Of a stretch of DNA of 64,000 bases, positions 51,829 to 63,814 are shown piece after piece. How positions within the stretch are numbered: the stretch's first letter is position 1; each line of letters begins with the position of its first letter. The stretch covers positions 1 to 64,000 of the forward strand of contig AJWJ01000057.1 in the NCBI GenBank assembly GCA_000277445.1, read 5' to 3'. The translations under genes were made by a program, and so were the position numbers. Origin of the DNA: Polysphondylium violaceum. Taxonomy: Eukaryota; Evosea; Eumycetozoa; Dictyosteliales; Dictyosteliaceae. The notes beneath the pieces are model-generated. The model did not search any database. It worked only from the letters and a program-made list of their open reading frames with translations, and was not told the DNA's origin.

Positions 51829-53560
51829 TTATAAATTAATAGTGACCCAAGAAAATTGGAAAACTTCAGGTAAACCAACATGGGATACGTCTGGGAATTC
51901 AGACCATGAGAAGGGAGGACATTCGTCAGTGACGGTAGGTCCGTTGATGGCCAAAACAGTAAAAGAATCAAACATTGCTTTGTTCATGACTTTTCCATCG
52001 ATGCCACCGTGAGGGCCCCAATAGAACCAACTGTATGGATGACGTGGTGGAGCTTTGAGATCGTAACGGGCGGCAATAGCATTACCTGGGTATCCGTCAC
52101 TGAGGGGATCTGTTTTGTATTCGTTGTATGAAATGATCGATTGCATGCCTTGTAAAGAGTCGATGTTACCTTGGTCTCTTCTGAAAATGTTGGCTCTTGG
52201 ATTAAAGCCCCATGAGAAAAGGTCACCGTATTTTTCATAATAGTAGGGGTATCCCATGATGTCGTATACCTCTTGACTATAGGGTCTGTTGTATGAGGCC
52301 CAATACGAGTTTTCAATCAATGAGAAAGAGACATCAGCTGCCACGTAGCCACCTGGATATTGCTCTACGATCCAAAGTGTGTCTGGCTGGATGGGTTGAT
52401 TGGGTGTAAAGAGTTTGTAATCGACAATCATGAATTGAATGTTATTGGTTCCGGAATTATAGGGAACAAAGTAATTTACCCATTCAAAGCCAGAGTTGGA
52501 TAGACGGTTGGCGACAAGATTTCTGACCCAATAGAGGAAGGAGTTAGGTGTGACAACAGAGTAGAGGGTATTGTTTAGCAAGGAATTCAGGGTCTCTGTG
52601 AGCATCAATTGGCTTGGTCTGATCATGTAGAAATCATCAATTGAAACAAGGAGGGCGGGATAACTGGCAAATAGTGTTTCAGAGCCATAGGGTGTTGAGG
52701 CTACTGGAATTTTGATACGTTTGTAAATACGACTCATTTGAGCCAACTCTGCCCAGGTGGTGTGTGCAACATAGAGTTCTGCATTGTTTGGTGCAAGTTT
52801 GATCAAAGCTGTACAATGTCCATCGGTAGCCATCTTTTGTTCAACATCTTTTCTAGACAATGGGGTAAATTCTGTATTGTCAGACATTGTAGCAGAGATA
52901 ATATCGCCCATATCACCATACAAATTTAACATGTATATCTCTAAAAATGATAATTGATACTCTGTTCCAACGGTAGCATCGTTGTAACCATTATAGAGAC
53001 CATTTAATTGAGACATGGCATTGGCTACTTGAATCCAATAAGGATCGGTAGGAGATGCAGCTTTAACCTGCTCATCCATGTATTGATAGTTGTTTGAAAC
53101 AAATTCTACTACTTCGATTGGAAATTCCTTGGCATTGGTAGTGTTGAGAAAAGTGGAAAAATAATTGACTGAAAAATTATAGATTTGATTCCAAGAGAGA
53201 TAACCTTCTAAATAACCTGCTCCAGTAAATGCAATTTCATCAGATACTGTTGATACTGTTTCAATTGATAATTTACCCCAACCATCTAAAAATAATTCAT
53301 CTTTAAAATAACCCTATATAGATATCTTTTTATTAATAAGGAAGTTTATCATTAAGTATGTCATATTTACTTACCCAAGCTATTGAGCCAGTGACATTCT
53401 CACCAGGTACGACTTTGTTACCGGGAAGGAGTGAATACCATTGACTTGGTGAAGTAGGATCTTTATTGAATTGATTCTCAAATGTTTTTGGATCAATTGA
53501 TAAAACACAAACAATTGAGGAAGCGAATAATAAAGTTGAGATTAAATTTATTAATTTCAT
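51829..53560 (-). CDS. Phospholipase B-like (laminin/PLBD) hydrolase
   Basis: Exon 1 (53560-53375) and exon 2 (53313-51829) join in phase 0 to 556 residues. A signal peptide (MKLINLISTLLFASSIVCVL) is followed by the PLBD fold. The likely N-terminal nucleophile is Cys229 in TDGHCTALIKL, where PLBD proteins self-cleave. Other hallmark blocks are SYPALLVSIDDFY, WIVEQYPGGYVAADVS, GYPGNAIAARYDL, and WFYWGPHGGIDGKVM near the end. These are lysosomal or secreted Ntn-type hydrolases that deacylate phospholipids. Several N-glycosylation sites are visible. Dictyostelids encode a family of plb genes; I cannot tell which one this is. Confidence 0.93.
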
Positions 53561-53869
53561 CTTTGTATATCTATCATAGAGAAAAAAAAAAAGTTTTATT
53601 AATAATCGGTCTCTCCATCTTTTAACAGTTGGTTGGGATCCAATGATTTGAGGAATAAAATAAAAAATTAAAATAATAAAAAAAAAAAAGATATTTTGTA
53701 AAAACTCGTAAATTGATCAAAAATTTTGGGATTTTAGGGATTTCTGTTTACTCCCAGGAGGAATAAAAGAGCAATGAAATTAAACTCATTTTGATACAAT
53801 TATATACACACGTTCTTTATTTATATTTTTTTTTTTTTTAAATTAAAAAATAGATATCTCATCATTTTT
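53561..53869. other. Intergenic
   Basis: AT-rich upstream DNA of the phospholipase B-like gene and the 3' flank of the EGF-TOM1 gene. Poly-A and poly-T runs only. Confidence 0.45.
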
Positions 53870-55099
53870 TTAGCTAAAACAATCAAATACACCTTTTCTT
53901 TGTGTTGTGTCGTCAGTGGGTGTTGCACCACCCATTCCAGAGATTGTTGATTGTTGAGATTGTTTTTGTAATTTTGATGCCTTTTCTTCGTTCATGTTAT
54001 TTAATAGAATACCTTTGGGTTTCATAATTAACAATAGTTCAATAACAAGGGCCACTTCAATAGACGCTACCACAGAGGTGAGTGTTAGGGCACCTCGGGG
54101 TGAAGAGTAAAACTTTAAATGATAAAATACAATTGGTGGAATCAAACATGCCCCAATACTTATACAAACTGCAATAGTGATACTTAGTAACTAGATAAAA
54201 GAAAAGGATTATTAGTTTTGGAACACTCAACATTGTTGACATGACAATAACCATGACTTACTCTATTTAAAGTAATTCTTTTTTTCTCTGCATCAGTTGG
54301 CAAGAGCTTAACTCTTTTGTATAATAAATTGCCATAGATAATGAATCCTATCAATACAGCAAGTGTTGAAACAGCCACATAAATATTATAGGCAGTGTAA
54401 ATACCTGTCAAGAGTACTCTGTCATGATTGTGTGTGAGATCAAAAATGATTTTCACCAACTCAAATGCAAACCAAATTGAATTGGCAATGACAAATACTG
54501 GTTTGGTTTTATCAACCACTTGATTATTTGTACTTTTATCCAATTTTTGAACAATGTTGTGGTATGTACCTGCCCAATATAGTAACAATACTTCATAGGC
54601 AGTAAATAAAACATAAATAGGAAATCCATATAAAAATTTGGACAATGCATAGGGAATAATGTCTTGGGAGCCCCAAGGATCAGCTGCAAAATAAATAATT
54701 CGTACTAATAATTTTGGATTAAATTAATAAATCTAAAGATATACGAATCTAAAAATAATAAAAATAATTACAAATTAAAAAGAATCCAACTATACAATGA
54801 TTTACTGCTTTTAATTTAAATGCTTCTTTTTTATGATTCCATAGTTGAAATGATTTATATGTACTAAGACTACACACTGCAAGTAATAACACCACTATGC
54901 AGAGAAATGTAAATCTAAAAGCTTGGTAATTTGGCCACAAAACTGAATGGAATCCAATTTCACAGTGTCTGCCTGCAGTAAATTGGTGACAAAAACAATA
55001 ACCACTTACACAAGCCCCACTGTTGCAATCTTCGTTTACATGACAATCGAATGCCCTTGTTGAATTGGATCCACTTGGTATGACTTCCAAATCTGTCAT
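53870..55099 (-). CDS. EGF-like plus TOM1/THH1-type multi-pass membrane protein
   Basis: Three exons (55099-54772, 54683-54262, 54190-53870) join in frame to 356 residues. There is no obvious signal peptide before an EGF-like module with six Cys (CHVNEDCNSGACVSGYCFC, then HCEIGF). About seven helices follow. The region YGFPIYVLFTAYEVLLLYWA, GTYHNI and GFIIYGNLLYKRVKLLPTDA matches the plant TOM1/TOM3/THH1 family, whose plant members support tobamovirus replication and have an unknown normal role. The tail is Lys/Gln/Ser-rich and cytosolic, and ends CFS. The EGF fusion is not part of the plant proteins. Topology suggests an outward-facing N-terminus. Confidence 0.75.
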
Positions 55100-55947
55100 T
55101 TTGGGTGTTTTTTTCCTTTTTTTTTTCCTCTTGTTTTTATAAGAAAATTTTTATTCCAATTGTACTACAAATATAGTATGTGGTAGTATTATTATATTTG
55201 ACAAATGGGGTAAATAATTAAAAACTAAACAATAACGCAAAACAATATTTGAATCAACAAAAACAAAACAAATAAATAAAAAAAAAACAAATACAAAATA
55301 TGGTATTTGGGTAGAATCTACGACATACAAAGGAATTTAGATCAAAACAGTTTTCCAAAAATAATAATAATAATAATATCAACAAAAAAAACAACACATA
55401 TAATAAATATAACAACGCAACATCAACTATCCTCTTCCTACTACACCTAATTTAATTATTTATTTTTTAAAATACAAATACATAACCCCCCATCCCCCAC
55501 CATCTAATTTTTTTCCAAATAAAATTATCCATGTAAGGAAGTGGTGGTGTAAAGCGTGTGAGGTTTTGATTGATACATAGCGTGGTAAAGTGGAATACAT
55601 AAAAAACGTGTGGGTGTGATCAACATCTATTTTTATTCCTTTTTTTTTTTCAGTCTCACCACACCCACACACTATTTTCTCGTATAAATATCACGATTCC
55701 CAATATATTTGGGGATAGCATGGTTATTGGAAAGTTGGATTCATGTGGTGGGTGAAAAAGGGTTGATTTTGTGTATCACATTTTCCATCTATAGTCTGAC
55801 ATATGTACTTGCATACATATGTGCTCTAAACAGAACATACACTACACTCTACTACTATGGCCTGATTCTATTGTATTGAATGAAAGAGAGCTTCAGGGTA
55901 CTCAATAAAGAAAATGAAATCTTGGGATTGGTTTAAACCAAAACATT

Positions 55948-55967
55948 TTTGAGAGTCGACTCTCAAA
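55948..55967. repeat. 20-bp perfect palindrome
   Basis: TTTGAGAGTC is followed directly by GACTCTCAAA. It lies about 285 bases before the HMG-CoA synthase start. Confidence 0.8.
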
Positions 55968-55986
55968 TTATCTTAGAGTGTTATAC

Positions 55987-56029
55987 GTAGTATTTACATT
56001 CTATACAATGAATAAAGTGTAAATACTAC
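55987..56029. repeat. Inverted repeat, 12-bp arms
   Basis: GTAGTATTTACA (55987-55998) and its exact complement TGTAAATACTAC (56018-56029) with a 19-base loop. It follows the 20-bp palindrome by 20 bases. Confidence 0.75.
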
Positions 56030-56250
56030 ATATGACAACTTTGCCAAGACTTTGATAGTAATATGAGTAAAATGGTTGCATAATGTATTGGTGTTGTTTA
56101 TAAACAAAATTGGTCAGAATTTGGTATCTGAAAAGTAAAAAAAAAGAAAAAAAAGTTTGCAAAAAAAAAACCTGCAAAAATTTGTTGTTCATCTTTTTTT
56201 TTTTTTTTTCATTTAATATATAAAATTGTGTAGTCTGTATGTAAACAAAG

Positions 56251-57845
56251 ATGAATATGAATAGTAATAGTAATAGTAAAGCAGACAATGTGGGAATCAT
56301 AGCAATGGAAATATACTTTCCACAAAACTATGTGAATCAAACAGATTTAGGTTAGTTGATAAATCTACACTATACACCTCCGCAAATGTATTCACTAGTT
56401 GTCTAATATGTAACAATAATAAATATAATAGAAAAATATGATAAAGTGTCAGAAGGAAAATATACAGTTGGATTAGGACAGACAAATATGGCATTCTCGG
56501 GAGATAGAGAGGATATTGTATCCATGTGTCTCAGTTCTGTTAGAAATCTCATGGAAAAGTATAATATAGATTACAAACAAATCGGTAGATTGGAGGTGGG
56601 AACAGAGACGATAATAGATAAATCAAAATCTGTGAAGTCGTCATTGATGAGTTTGTTTCAAGAGTATGGTAACAATAATATCGAGGGCATCGATACTGTA
56701 AATGCATGCTATGGAGGCACAAATGCCTTGTTTAATAGTGTGCAGTGGATAGAATCGAGCTACTGGGATGGTAGATATGCATTGGTGGTCACTGGGGACA
56801 TAGCAGTCTATGCCAAGGGTCCTGCCAGACCCACTGGTGGCGCAGGTGTGGTGTCTTTGTTGATTGGTCCCAATGCAGATATAGTGATGGACAGAGGACA
56901 AAGAGGCGTGTACATGGAGAATGCCTATGACTTTTACAAACCAGATCTGTCAAGTGAGTACCCCTATGTCGACGGCAAACTCTCTATCGAGTGTTATCTC
57001 AGAGCACTAGACAAATGCTATGCGCACTACATTGAAAACTATGAAAAGAAGACTCGAACCACCTTTAATCTCGATCAATTTGACCACGTCATATTTCATT
57101 CACCCTATAATCGTCTTGTTCAGAAATCATTTGGTAGACTATATTACAATGAATACATTAGATCACCCAACGATGCAAGATTTCAAGAATTTAAAACCAA
57201 CTTTTCAACATTGGGTTTGGATAAAGAATCTTATTCAAATCCAAAACTTGATAGTGTATCTTTAAAAATTTCCAAACAAGACTATATAAGCAAAGTCTCA
57301 CCAACTACCCTCTTGTCAAAAGAATTGGGTAACAGTTATTGTGGTTCTGTTTACTCTGGTTTATTATCTTTAATTACAAATACAAATGATAGTTTAGTAT
57401 GTATAATTAAAGATATAGGATATAGATATAGATATTAATTCTCTATATTATCTAGATTGGTAAAAAAATTCTAGTATTTTCATATGGGTCAGGATTGGCA
57501 TCATCTTTCTTTTCCTTTACAATAAAGGGGAACAAGAGTTTAAATGATATAAGAATCAAGACAGATATTGTCAATAGACTATCAAAGAGAATTAAATCAA
57601 CACCAGAACAATTTACAAAGGTATTGGAAACGAGAGAATCAAACAACTCTATGAAATCTTTTGTGCCCATTGATCCAATTGATGATCTTTCACCTGGTAC
57701 ATATTATATCTGTCACATTGACAATCAAAAACTCATTAGACACTATCAATATAAACCTCTGTATCCCAGTTCAGTTCCTACTCTATCACAAAAAGATTTA
57801 AATTTAAATAATAATATTCATCATGGTTTATTATCAAAATTGTAA
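56251..57845 (+). CDS. Hydroxymethylglutaryl-CoA synthase
   Basis: Three exons (56251-56350, 56432-57396, 57456-57845) join in frame to 484 residues. The enzyme makes HMG-CoA from acetyl-CoA and acetoacetyl-CoA, the entry to the mevalonate pathway. Key residues are intact: Glu92 in EVGTETIIDKSKS, Cys126 in NACYGGTNALF, and His256 in VIFHSPYNRLVQKSFGRL, with GDIAVYAKGPARPTGGAGVV and ILVFSYGSGLASSFFSF. The splice into exon 3 restores KKILVFSYGSGLA exactly. The protein is cytosolic by the lack of a targeting sequence. Confidence 0.95.
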
Positions 57846-58069
57846 TTCCAACAGTTGCATCAAATATGTACATACTCTATCTATATATATCTCATTTGTT
57901 TGTAAAATTATAATAATAAATTTAAATGACATTTGCATTTTTTGATTTTTTACAAAAATAATTTATTTAATTTTTATTTTTGTTTTGTTTTTACACAATA
58001 TAATGTTCAAAATTAATTTATTTTTATTGTTTTTTCTCTATGAACACAAACACAGATATATATAGATAA
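57846..58069. other. Spacer, tail-to-head
   Basis: AT-rich, with T runs before the Nudix start. Nothing seen. Confidence 0.4.
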
Positions 58070-58678
58070 ATGATGAATAATGATTTAAAATTTAGAAGCT
58101 GTGTAGGTGCATTAATATTCAATCAAGAGGGTCAAGTATTATTATGTAGAAGATCAGCTGTAAAGAAAAGTGCTACTGGAAGAGTATGTTTCTGTATCTG
58201 TGTGTTTTGTAAATAATTGATATTAATCTAATAAATAATAATAATAATAAATTAATAGTGGCAATTTCCTCAAGGAGGAGTTGAAGTTGAAAAAAATGAA
58301 GATTATTATGTTGCAGTTTTAAGAGAAATGAAAGAGGAAGTTGGATTAGAACCATCAGTTGATGGTTTAAAATATGTTAGTAAACTTCCAAATCCTTTGT
58401 CATATATTTTAACAAAAGAAGACTCAAGTCGTATGAACCACCATGGTCAAACCATTCATTGGTATTTATTTTATTTACCAAAAGATTTAATTTCATTGGT
58501 AAATTTAAACAATGAAGATCCACCAGAGTTTGATAGTGTCATGTGGCATAGTTTCCAAGATTTTCTAAGCAATCCAGAGTTGGTTGTAGATTTCAAAAAG
58601 GAAATGTTTCATAAATTATTTTTAGAATCTCAACCAATTATCAGTCATTATCTAATTGATCTTGAGGCATCAAAATAA
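58070..58678 (+). CDS. RppH/Ap4A-hydrolase-type Nudix protein
   Basis: Exon 1 (58070-58183) and exon 2 (58259-58678) join in phase 0 to 177 residues. The Nudix motif lies at residues 44-68 and reads GGVEVEKNEDYYVAVLREMK with EEVGL following. WQFPQGG immediately before it and the HWYLF region after it are typical of the RppH/Ap4A hydrolase group, which cleaves dinucleoside polyphosphates or 5' triphosphates of RNA. Between the first Gly and the conserved Glu (E52) there are seven residues rather than five, so the loop is extended, but the REUxEE core (R60, E61, E64, E65) is intact. The first of two adjacent ATGs is taken as the start. Cytosolic. Confidence 0.9.
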
Positions 58679-59024
58679 ATTATAAAGAGATAATAAATAG
58701 TTTTTTCAATTAGAATAAATTAATTTACAAAGTATGATTTTTGGTTTGGTATCTTATTTTTTGTTTTTTTTACTTGTTTTTGTATTTTATTTTTCTTTTT
58801 TTTTTGGTATTATAGACTTATTGAACGATCAATAATCTATAAAATATTATTTTCTATTTATAGGGGGAGCGGGATTTCTTTTTTTTTTTGTGATTTTTTT
58901 TGTACAGATTATTTGATATGATTATTATATTTACTTTTTTTTTTTTTGTTGTTTTATATTATTATTACTATTATTATATATTTGTTTTGTTCTGATATAG
59001 ATAAAAAAATTTAAACTTTTTTTT
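58679..59024. other. Convergent spacer
   Basis: T-rich DNA between the Nudix gene and the poly(A) polymerase 3' end; several long T runs (58796-58805, 58878-58890, 58936-58949). Nothing coding. Confidence 0.45.
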
Positions 59025-61331
59025 CTACCAATCAAAAGGAGTCTCTTTTTTAGGTTCTATTATTAATCTATTATTTTCCTTTGATGATACTATGGAAGCA
59101 GATTTTGATTCAGATTCTTCATCTGAAAAATCAGAAAGAGAAGGAGAGTTTGAATATGAACTATGTACATCTGAATCATCACCTTGTTGAGAATTTGATT
59201 CATCAGAAAACTCTTCACTTCCACTTCCACTACTACTGCTACCATTGCTACTACCACTGCTACTAGCACTACTGCTTACATCTATATATTGAGGATCCTG
59301 AACTATAGATTCCTCTTGTTGCTGGTGTTGTGGAATAACAATATCAATATCTTTTGAAGGAGTTTTTCTACCAATGACAAAGGCGGGTTTGACAGAGGGA
59401 GCGTGATCAATTTTGACGGGTAAGATTTCATCGACGTCAATGAGGGAAGGTAATTGATTCTTTTCCTCAAGAGAGACACCATATTTTGTGATATTATTTC
59501 TCTCTCTGGCAATTTGTTCAACCGATCTCTCCTCAATGATTCTAGTCAAAAGAGTTGGAAAGGTTAATTTGGAGTAATAGTCTTTGACTACTTCGGTTGA
59601 TACAATCTTTAGTAGACAATTTGTAAATACACCTCTAACGAATGGAATGTTGAAGCTGTTTTTACCAACGTCATTTTCTCTATCATGGGGATCGATTAGA
59701 GTTAGGTTTGTGCCCCATTGTTCGTCTTTTATATAATAAAAACCACCGTTTTCAAGACTGATGCCATAGAGTGAATAATTAAAGGATCTACCATACAATT
59801 CTAAAAATTCGACCAACATTGCACCATAGTCTGTATCCTCTGAGGCATCTTTAATACCCTCTCTTTGTTTTGAATTTGATTGATTCGTTCTTAGATTATG
59901 TGGAACATAACGTAATTGAATAAAACTAACAACCATTAATGCCAATGCATATGATCCAATACCACCGGAATATGTTTCATTTAAATTATTTTGGTATAAA
60001 AAGTATTTTAAAACCATTAATAAAGTTTTCATTGATTTATATTTCTATAATAAATATTTGTTGTTAATATATATGATTTATAAATTAAGAATTAATAATG
60101 AATATATATTACATACCTTTAATAAACCTTTAACAACTTTAGTATTTTCTATACCACTTGGAGTATCAAAACAAATATCAATATTATAATGTGAATGTTG
60201 AGAAGTCATTTTAATAATGGGAACTTTGGCACCGGAAATAAGTCGACAATTTGTATAGGAATTTTGATAGTTTTTAATCAAAATATTATATAAATCTCTA
60301 ATTGGGTTGTTGTTATAAAAGTATTGTTTGTTGTTGTTGCTATTTACATTATTACCATTTGCATTTTCATTTATATTTGAAATTTGGATATCTATATCAC
60401 TACTAGGTATACAAAGATTCGATGAAAATGATCCAAATACTACTACATCTGCTTTGGGCCAATTGGATAGTACTATTGATTCAATTTCTCTAACAATTTT
60501 TAATCGTAACCTTGTTTCATATTGATTTGGTTCTAACCATTTACAAAATAAATCAATTTCTCTTTCCAAAGAGGCCTCTGATAAATCTTTACTCGAATAT
60601 GATCCTTCCAACCAAATTGGAATGTGTGCTACCTTTTCTTTTATATGTAATTTATCTCTATTGTTGTTGCTATTGTTATTCTTTCTATTTGTATTAAATG
60701 CTGGATTATTATAATAATGATGATTATGGGGGTTGTTGTTTTGGGATGGTGAAGGTGGTGATTTTTGAATTGGTGATGTTATAGATATACTATTTATATT
60801 AATGGTGTTTGTATCTTTTTTAGGAAACAAAGGTATAAAATCTTGTGTATTTGAGGGATCCAATGTATGAATCTTTGGTTCTTCATGATTGGCGCTTTTG
60901 TCAAACTCTGATTTTTGATATTTTTTTGAATAAACTTTGCCATTGGTAGATTCTGTTGTTGTGGTTGCGTTGGTTGGCGTTGTTACTGGATCATCTAATG
61001 GTCTTGTATTAATTGTGAGGGTAGCTGTTGGAGATGCTGGTGTTGTAGTATTACTGTTGTTTGTGGTTGGTGACTTTTTATGTTTATTTTTCTTTTTCTT
61101 TGTTTTTGATCTACTATTACCATTACTATCACTATGTCCTTTGGTTGGTGAATGATTATTATTACTACTATTACTATTATTATTTATCTGATCATTATTT
61201 TTGTGTTGTAATAATTTTGAATTTAATTCATTATTTGATATAATTCCTACGATTCCTTGATGAGGTGGCGAAGAGGATGGTGAAGTATTTGTACTATTTT
61301 GACGAGGTTTCTTTCTTTTTAACATTTTCAT
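59025..61331 (-). CDS. TRF4/PAPD5-type non-canonical poly(A) polymerase
   Basis: Exon 1 (61331-60117) and exon 2 (60044-59025) join in phase 0 across a 72-base intron to 744 residues. The first 200 residues are Asn/Ser/Thr-rich with a Lys-rich stretch. The nucleotidyltransferase core begins near residue 225: ADVVVFGSFSSNLCIPSSDI and DIQ give the GS motif and two catalytic Asp, and YNIDICFD the third. The PAP-associated domain follows in exon 2 with LMVLKYFLYQNNLNETYSGG and IGSYALALMV. The tail is acidic and Ser-rich. This family tags nuclear RNAs for exosome decay (TRAMP) or modifies snoRNA and histone mRNA. An Asn-rich insert interrupts the palm domain between the second and third Asp. Confidence 0.92.
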
Positions 61332-62636
61332 AATCGATTCTTAATGTATATGTGTATATAAACTACTCCTATTACTAACAACAAATTAATTAAAACTTTG
61401 AGTTGAAATAATACTATATATAAAGTTTAATATTTATATAGATATAAAATATACGCCACTGACAACACACACGTGTGCATACAAATCTCTAAAACAACAA
61501 AAATTAAATTTAAACACCAACTAGTAATTAAAAAGCTGTTGTTAATGTGTCCTATAAATACAAGTTATGCAATTTGATATTGCTAGGTTGTTAGTTTGAA
61601 TTTTATATATATTATAAAAAATGATAAAGAGAGTGAGTGAGGTGAGTGAGTATAGAGTGAGTAGTAATAGTAGTAGAGCAATACTAGTATAATGGTAATA
61701 GAGGAAATAGGTAGAAGGAGAATATATTGTTATCTATTACTATTACGCTAATGTAGATATGTGGTGGTAATCCTAATAAAACAGTTTGATGCCAAAATAA
61801 CAATGGATGCAATCTCTCTATCTACATATTTTATTATGTGTGTGTGTTGTTTTATATTATTATTATTATTATTATTATTGTTGTGTGTGTTTTTCTTTTA
61901 TCTACCTGTATCTCTCTCTCTTGTTGTATTTGTATGTATCTGTGAGTGTGTGTGATATATGTGTGCACTACCTACTTGTGTTGTTTTAATAATAAAAAAA
62001 TCTTGAAAAGATTTTACTTTGCAATAGTACGCTGTTTTTAACTGTGTGTGTGAAGAGTGGGATGTACAAATTGAGAGTGTGAAATGTGGGGGTATAAAGA
62101 GTGTGTAGTGTTTTACGAAATAAGTAAGGATAATAATTTTAAAATATCTATTATTGATAATCTATATTTATATAAATATATTATGTTTTTTGATTAATTC
62201 TGTTTTCAGGTAAAAGTATTTCTTTCGTTTTCTGTATGTTTGGGTATAATGTGAAAAAAAAAAATATCATAAGAAAAAAAAAAAAAAAACAAAAAAAAAA
62301 AAAGATCATTATTTGAAGCACTGCGAGGGAGGGCGTGTTAAGTGGGACACTGAGCGTCTAAAATGAAAAAAAAAAAAAATCAGAATTTGGAGATTTTGGG
62401 GGGTAGAATGGCGAATGATGCATCAAGAACACACAATTGTTGTAAATTTAATAGAATAGATTTTGATTTATTAAACAACACTACTATTCATGGAGATATG
62501 GTAGACTTTATAGTCATTGTACAACAAGATGAAATGAAAGTGTCTTTAACACACCTTGCAGGATAGATTTCACCCTCCTTGTGCTTTCTTTGACGGTGTT
62601 TGAGCCGTGTCTGATCTTGGGATAGTGGGTCTTGTC
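61332..62636. other. Microsatellite-rich intergenic region
   Basis: Contains GAGTGAGTGAG blocks near 61630-61660, GTAGTAATAGTAGTAG near 61665, an (ATT)n run at 61855-61880, TGTGTG tracts, and A-runs at 62254-62303. It includes the upstream region of the poly(A) polymerase gene. A 67-codon frame at 62363 starts with poly-Lys and is not supported. Confidence 0.5.
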
Positions 62637-62938
62637 TTAATCGTCGTGCCATTGTAGTTTGACTTGCTCAAAGACAACGAAATACAACGAAATACCGTGA
62701 GAGTAGAGGTACTTTTCACCGGACACAGAGATCATTCGATGTCCCATCTTGCATCTTTTCTTGATTAAAGTGTGATGTATTTCTTTGTAGATGTAGTCAT
62801 CTCTGGTATCATAGTAAAATGTGTTGTTTCGATGTTTATAGGGATTCAGAATCTTTCTTTATGTAAATCAGTCGTTGATCCATTTAAATTTGAGAAATTT
62901 GATATATCAATGTTGATGTGGGTGAATAATACTCTATT
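62637..62938 (-). pseudogene. Gene remnant or unresolved multi-exon gene
   Basis: On the minus strand, protein-like sequence runs to a stop at 62639-62637: NPYKHRNNTFYYDTRDDYIY, then KEIHHTLIKKRCKMGHRM and GEKYLYSHGISLYFVVFEQV-KLQWHDD. Just upstream, in another frame, lies FTHINIDISNFSNLNGSTTD-LHKERF, which reads as its continuation, so frame continuity is lost once in the middle. No start is visible. Family unknown. Codon content is unlike the surrounding spacer. Confidence 0.45.
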
Positions 62939-63426
62939 TTTTTATTTAAAAAATCAAGAACTCTATTGATTTAAGTTCTCATTTTAGGTAAAAAAGTAAT
63001 TTTTTTTTTTTGTTGAAAAAGTGCCAAAGCAAATCGACTTTTGTTTGGTAGGTCTATCTCTTTTGAAAAGAAGCAGGTATTTATCTCTTTTTTGAACAAA
63101 ATTCAAAATTTTATTTATGATCGATAAAATGATAGATATACCGATCTTTTTGATCGATAAAAGGATAGTCATTTTGTTGACGAATATCCAATATTATCAC
63201 TCTACTTTTTGATCATTATAATTTGGAGGTCTGATATTTAATCTTTTTCAAAGAAAACTAAATCAAAAGACATAATTTAGAAAGAATTTTGGATTAATAT
63301 AAACATTTAAGAAACCAGTTGTGGAATCAAAGAATAAATATTCAAAGTATTATAATAAATGAACTCCCTATCAGCAATATTTCAGAGAGAAATTGGTGGT
63401 ATAGTTTTCTAGACTATTATTTGCAG

Positions 63427-63592
63427 GTGGGATTTGTTCGTTGTTGCTGTTGTAGGAGTTGTTTTTGTAAAAGGGAATAAACCAACAATTATCATTGCGG
63501 GGATATATTCATGTTTTATTAATATAATATATTTAGGTCTGATCTCTGTTATTTATTTTTACAAATTGAGCAATAACAGAGATCAGATCTAA
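63427..63592 (+). CDS. Possible terminal exon of a small membrane protein
   Basis: After an acceptor-like TTATTTGCAG (63417-63426) a frame encodes WDLFVVAVVGVVFVKGN and two hydrophobic stretches (TIIIAGIYSCFINIIYLGLI) before a stop at 63590. Upstream, an ATG at 63359 gives 18 codons in the same frame and then a stop, with no intron of acceptable size. It may be a decayed gene or the last exon of one not resolved. Low confidence. Confidence 0.25.
63534..63591. repeat. Strong hairpin, 20-bp arms
   Basis: The left arm 63534-63553 (TAGGTCTGATCTCTGTTATT) pairs with 63572-63591 with one mismatch around an 18-base loop. It stands out in a region with no firm gene. It could be a transcription stop, a structured RNA, or a trace of a short inverted-repeat element. 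Confidence 0.75.
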
Positions 63593-63814
63593 AAATATTT
63601 CTTTACAAAATATTTTATTGGATGAAAACAAAATCAAAGATTAGATTACATGAAAACGTGATAATATCATGAATATCATATCACTGAGTTGATCAACGCA
63701 AAAGAATAAAAACTAAATAAAAAAATTGAAAAAAATGAAAAAAAATGAAAAAAATGTCGGCCGATTGAGTTTTTGAATTTGTAAAAGATTGGCACAGTAT
63801 ACTGTATAATTAAA

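Larger units (their letters stand above)
55100..56250. promoter_or_regulatory. Divergent upstream region with nested inverted repeats
   Basis: About 1.15 kb between the EGF-TOM1 and HMG-CoA synthase genes. It has AAC/AAAT repeats near 55260-55400, a perfect palindrome at 55948-55967 and a 12-base stem at 55987-56029. No coding frame supported. Confidence 0.5.
62939..63814. other. Intergenic, with hairpin and a possible small exon
   Basis: AT-rich. Near 63117-63172 a GATCGATAAAA[TG]GATAG phrase is repeated. A strong hairpin lies at 63534-63591. A possible short two-helix exon is listed separately. Confidence 0.4.

Noticed and set aside
62363-62566. 67-codon plus-strand frame starting with poly-Lys
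   Set aside because: The start lies in an A run; no domain, no splice partner, and it is close to a remnant on the other strand.
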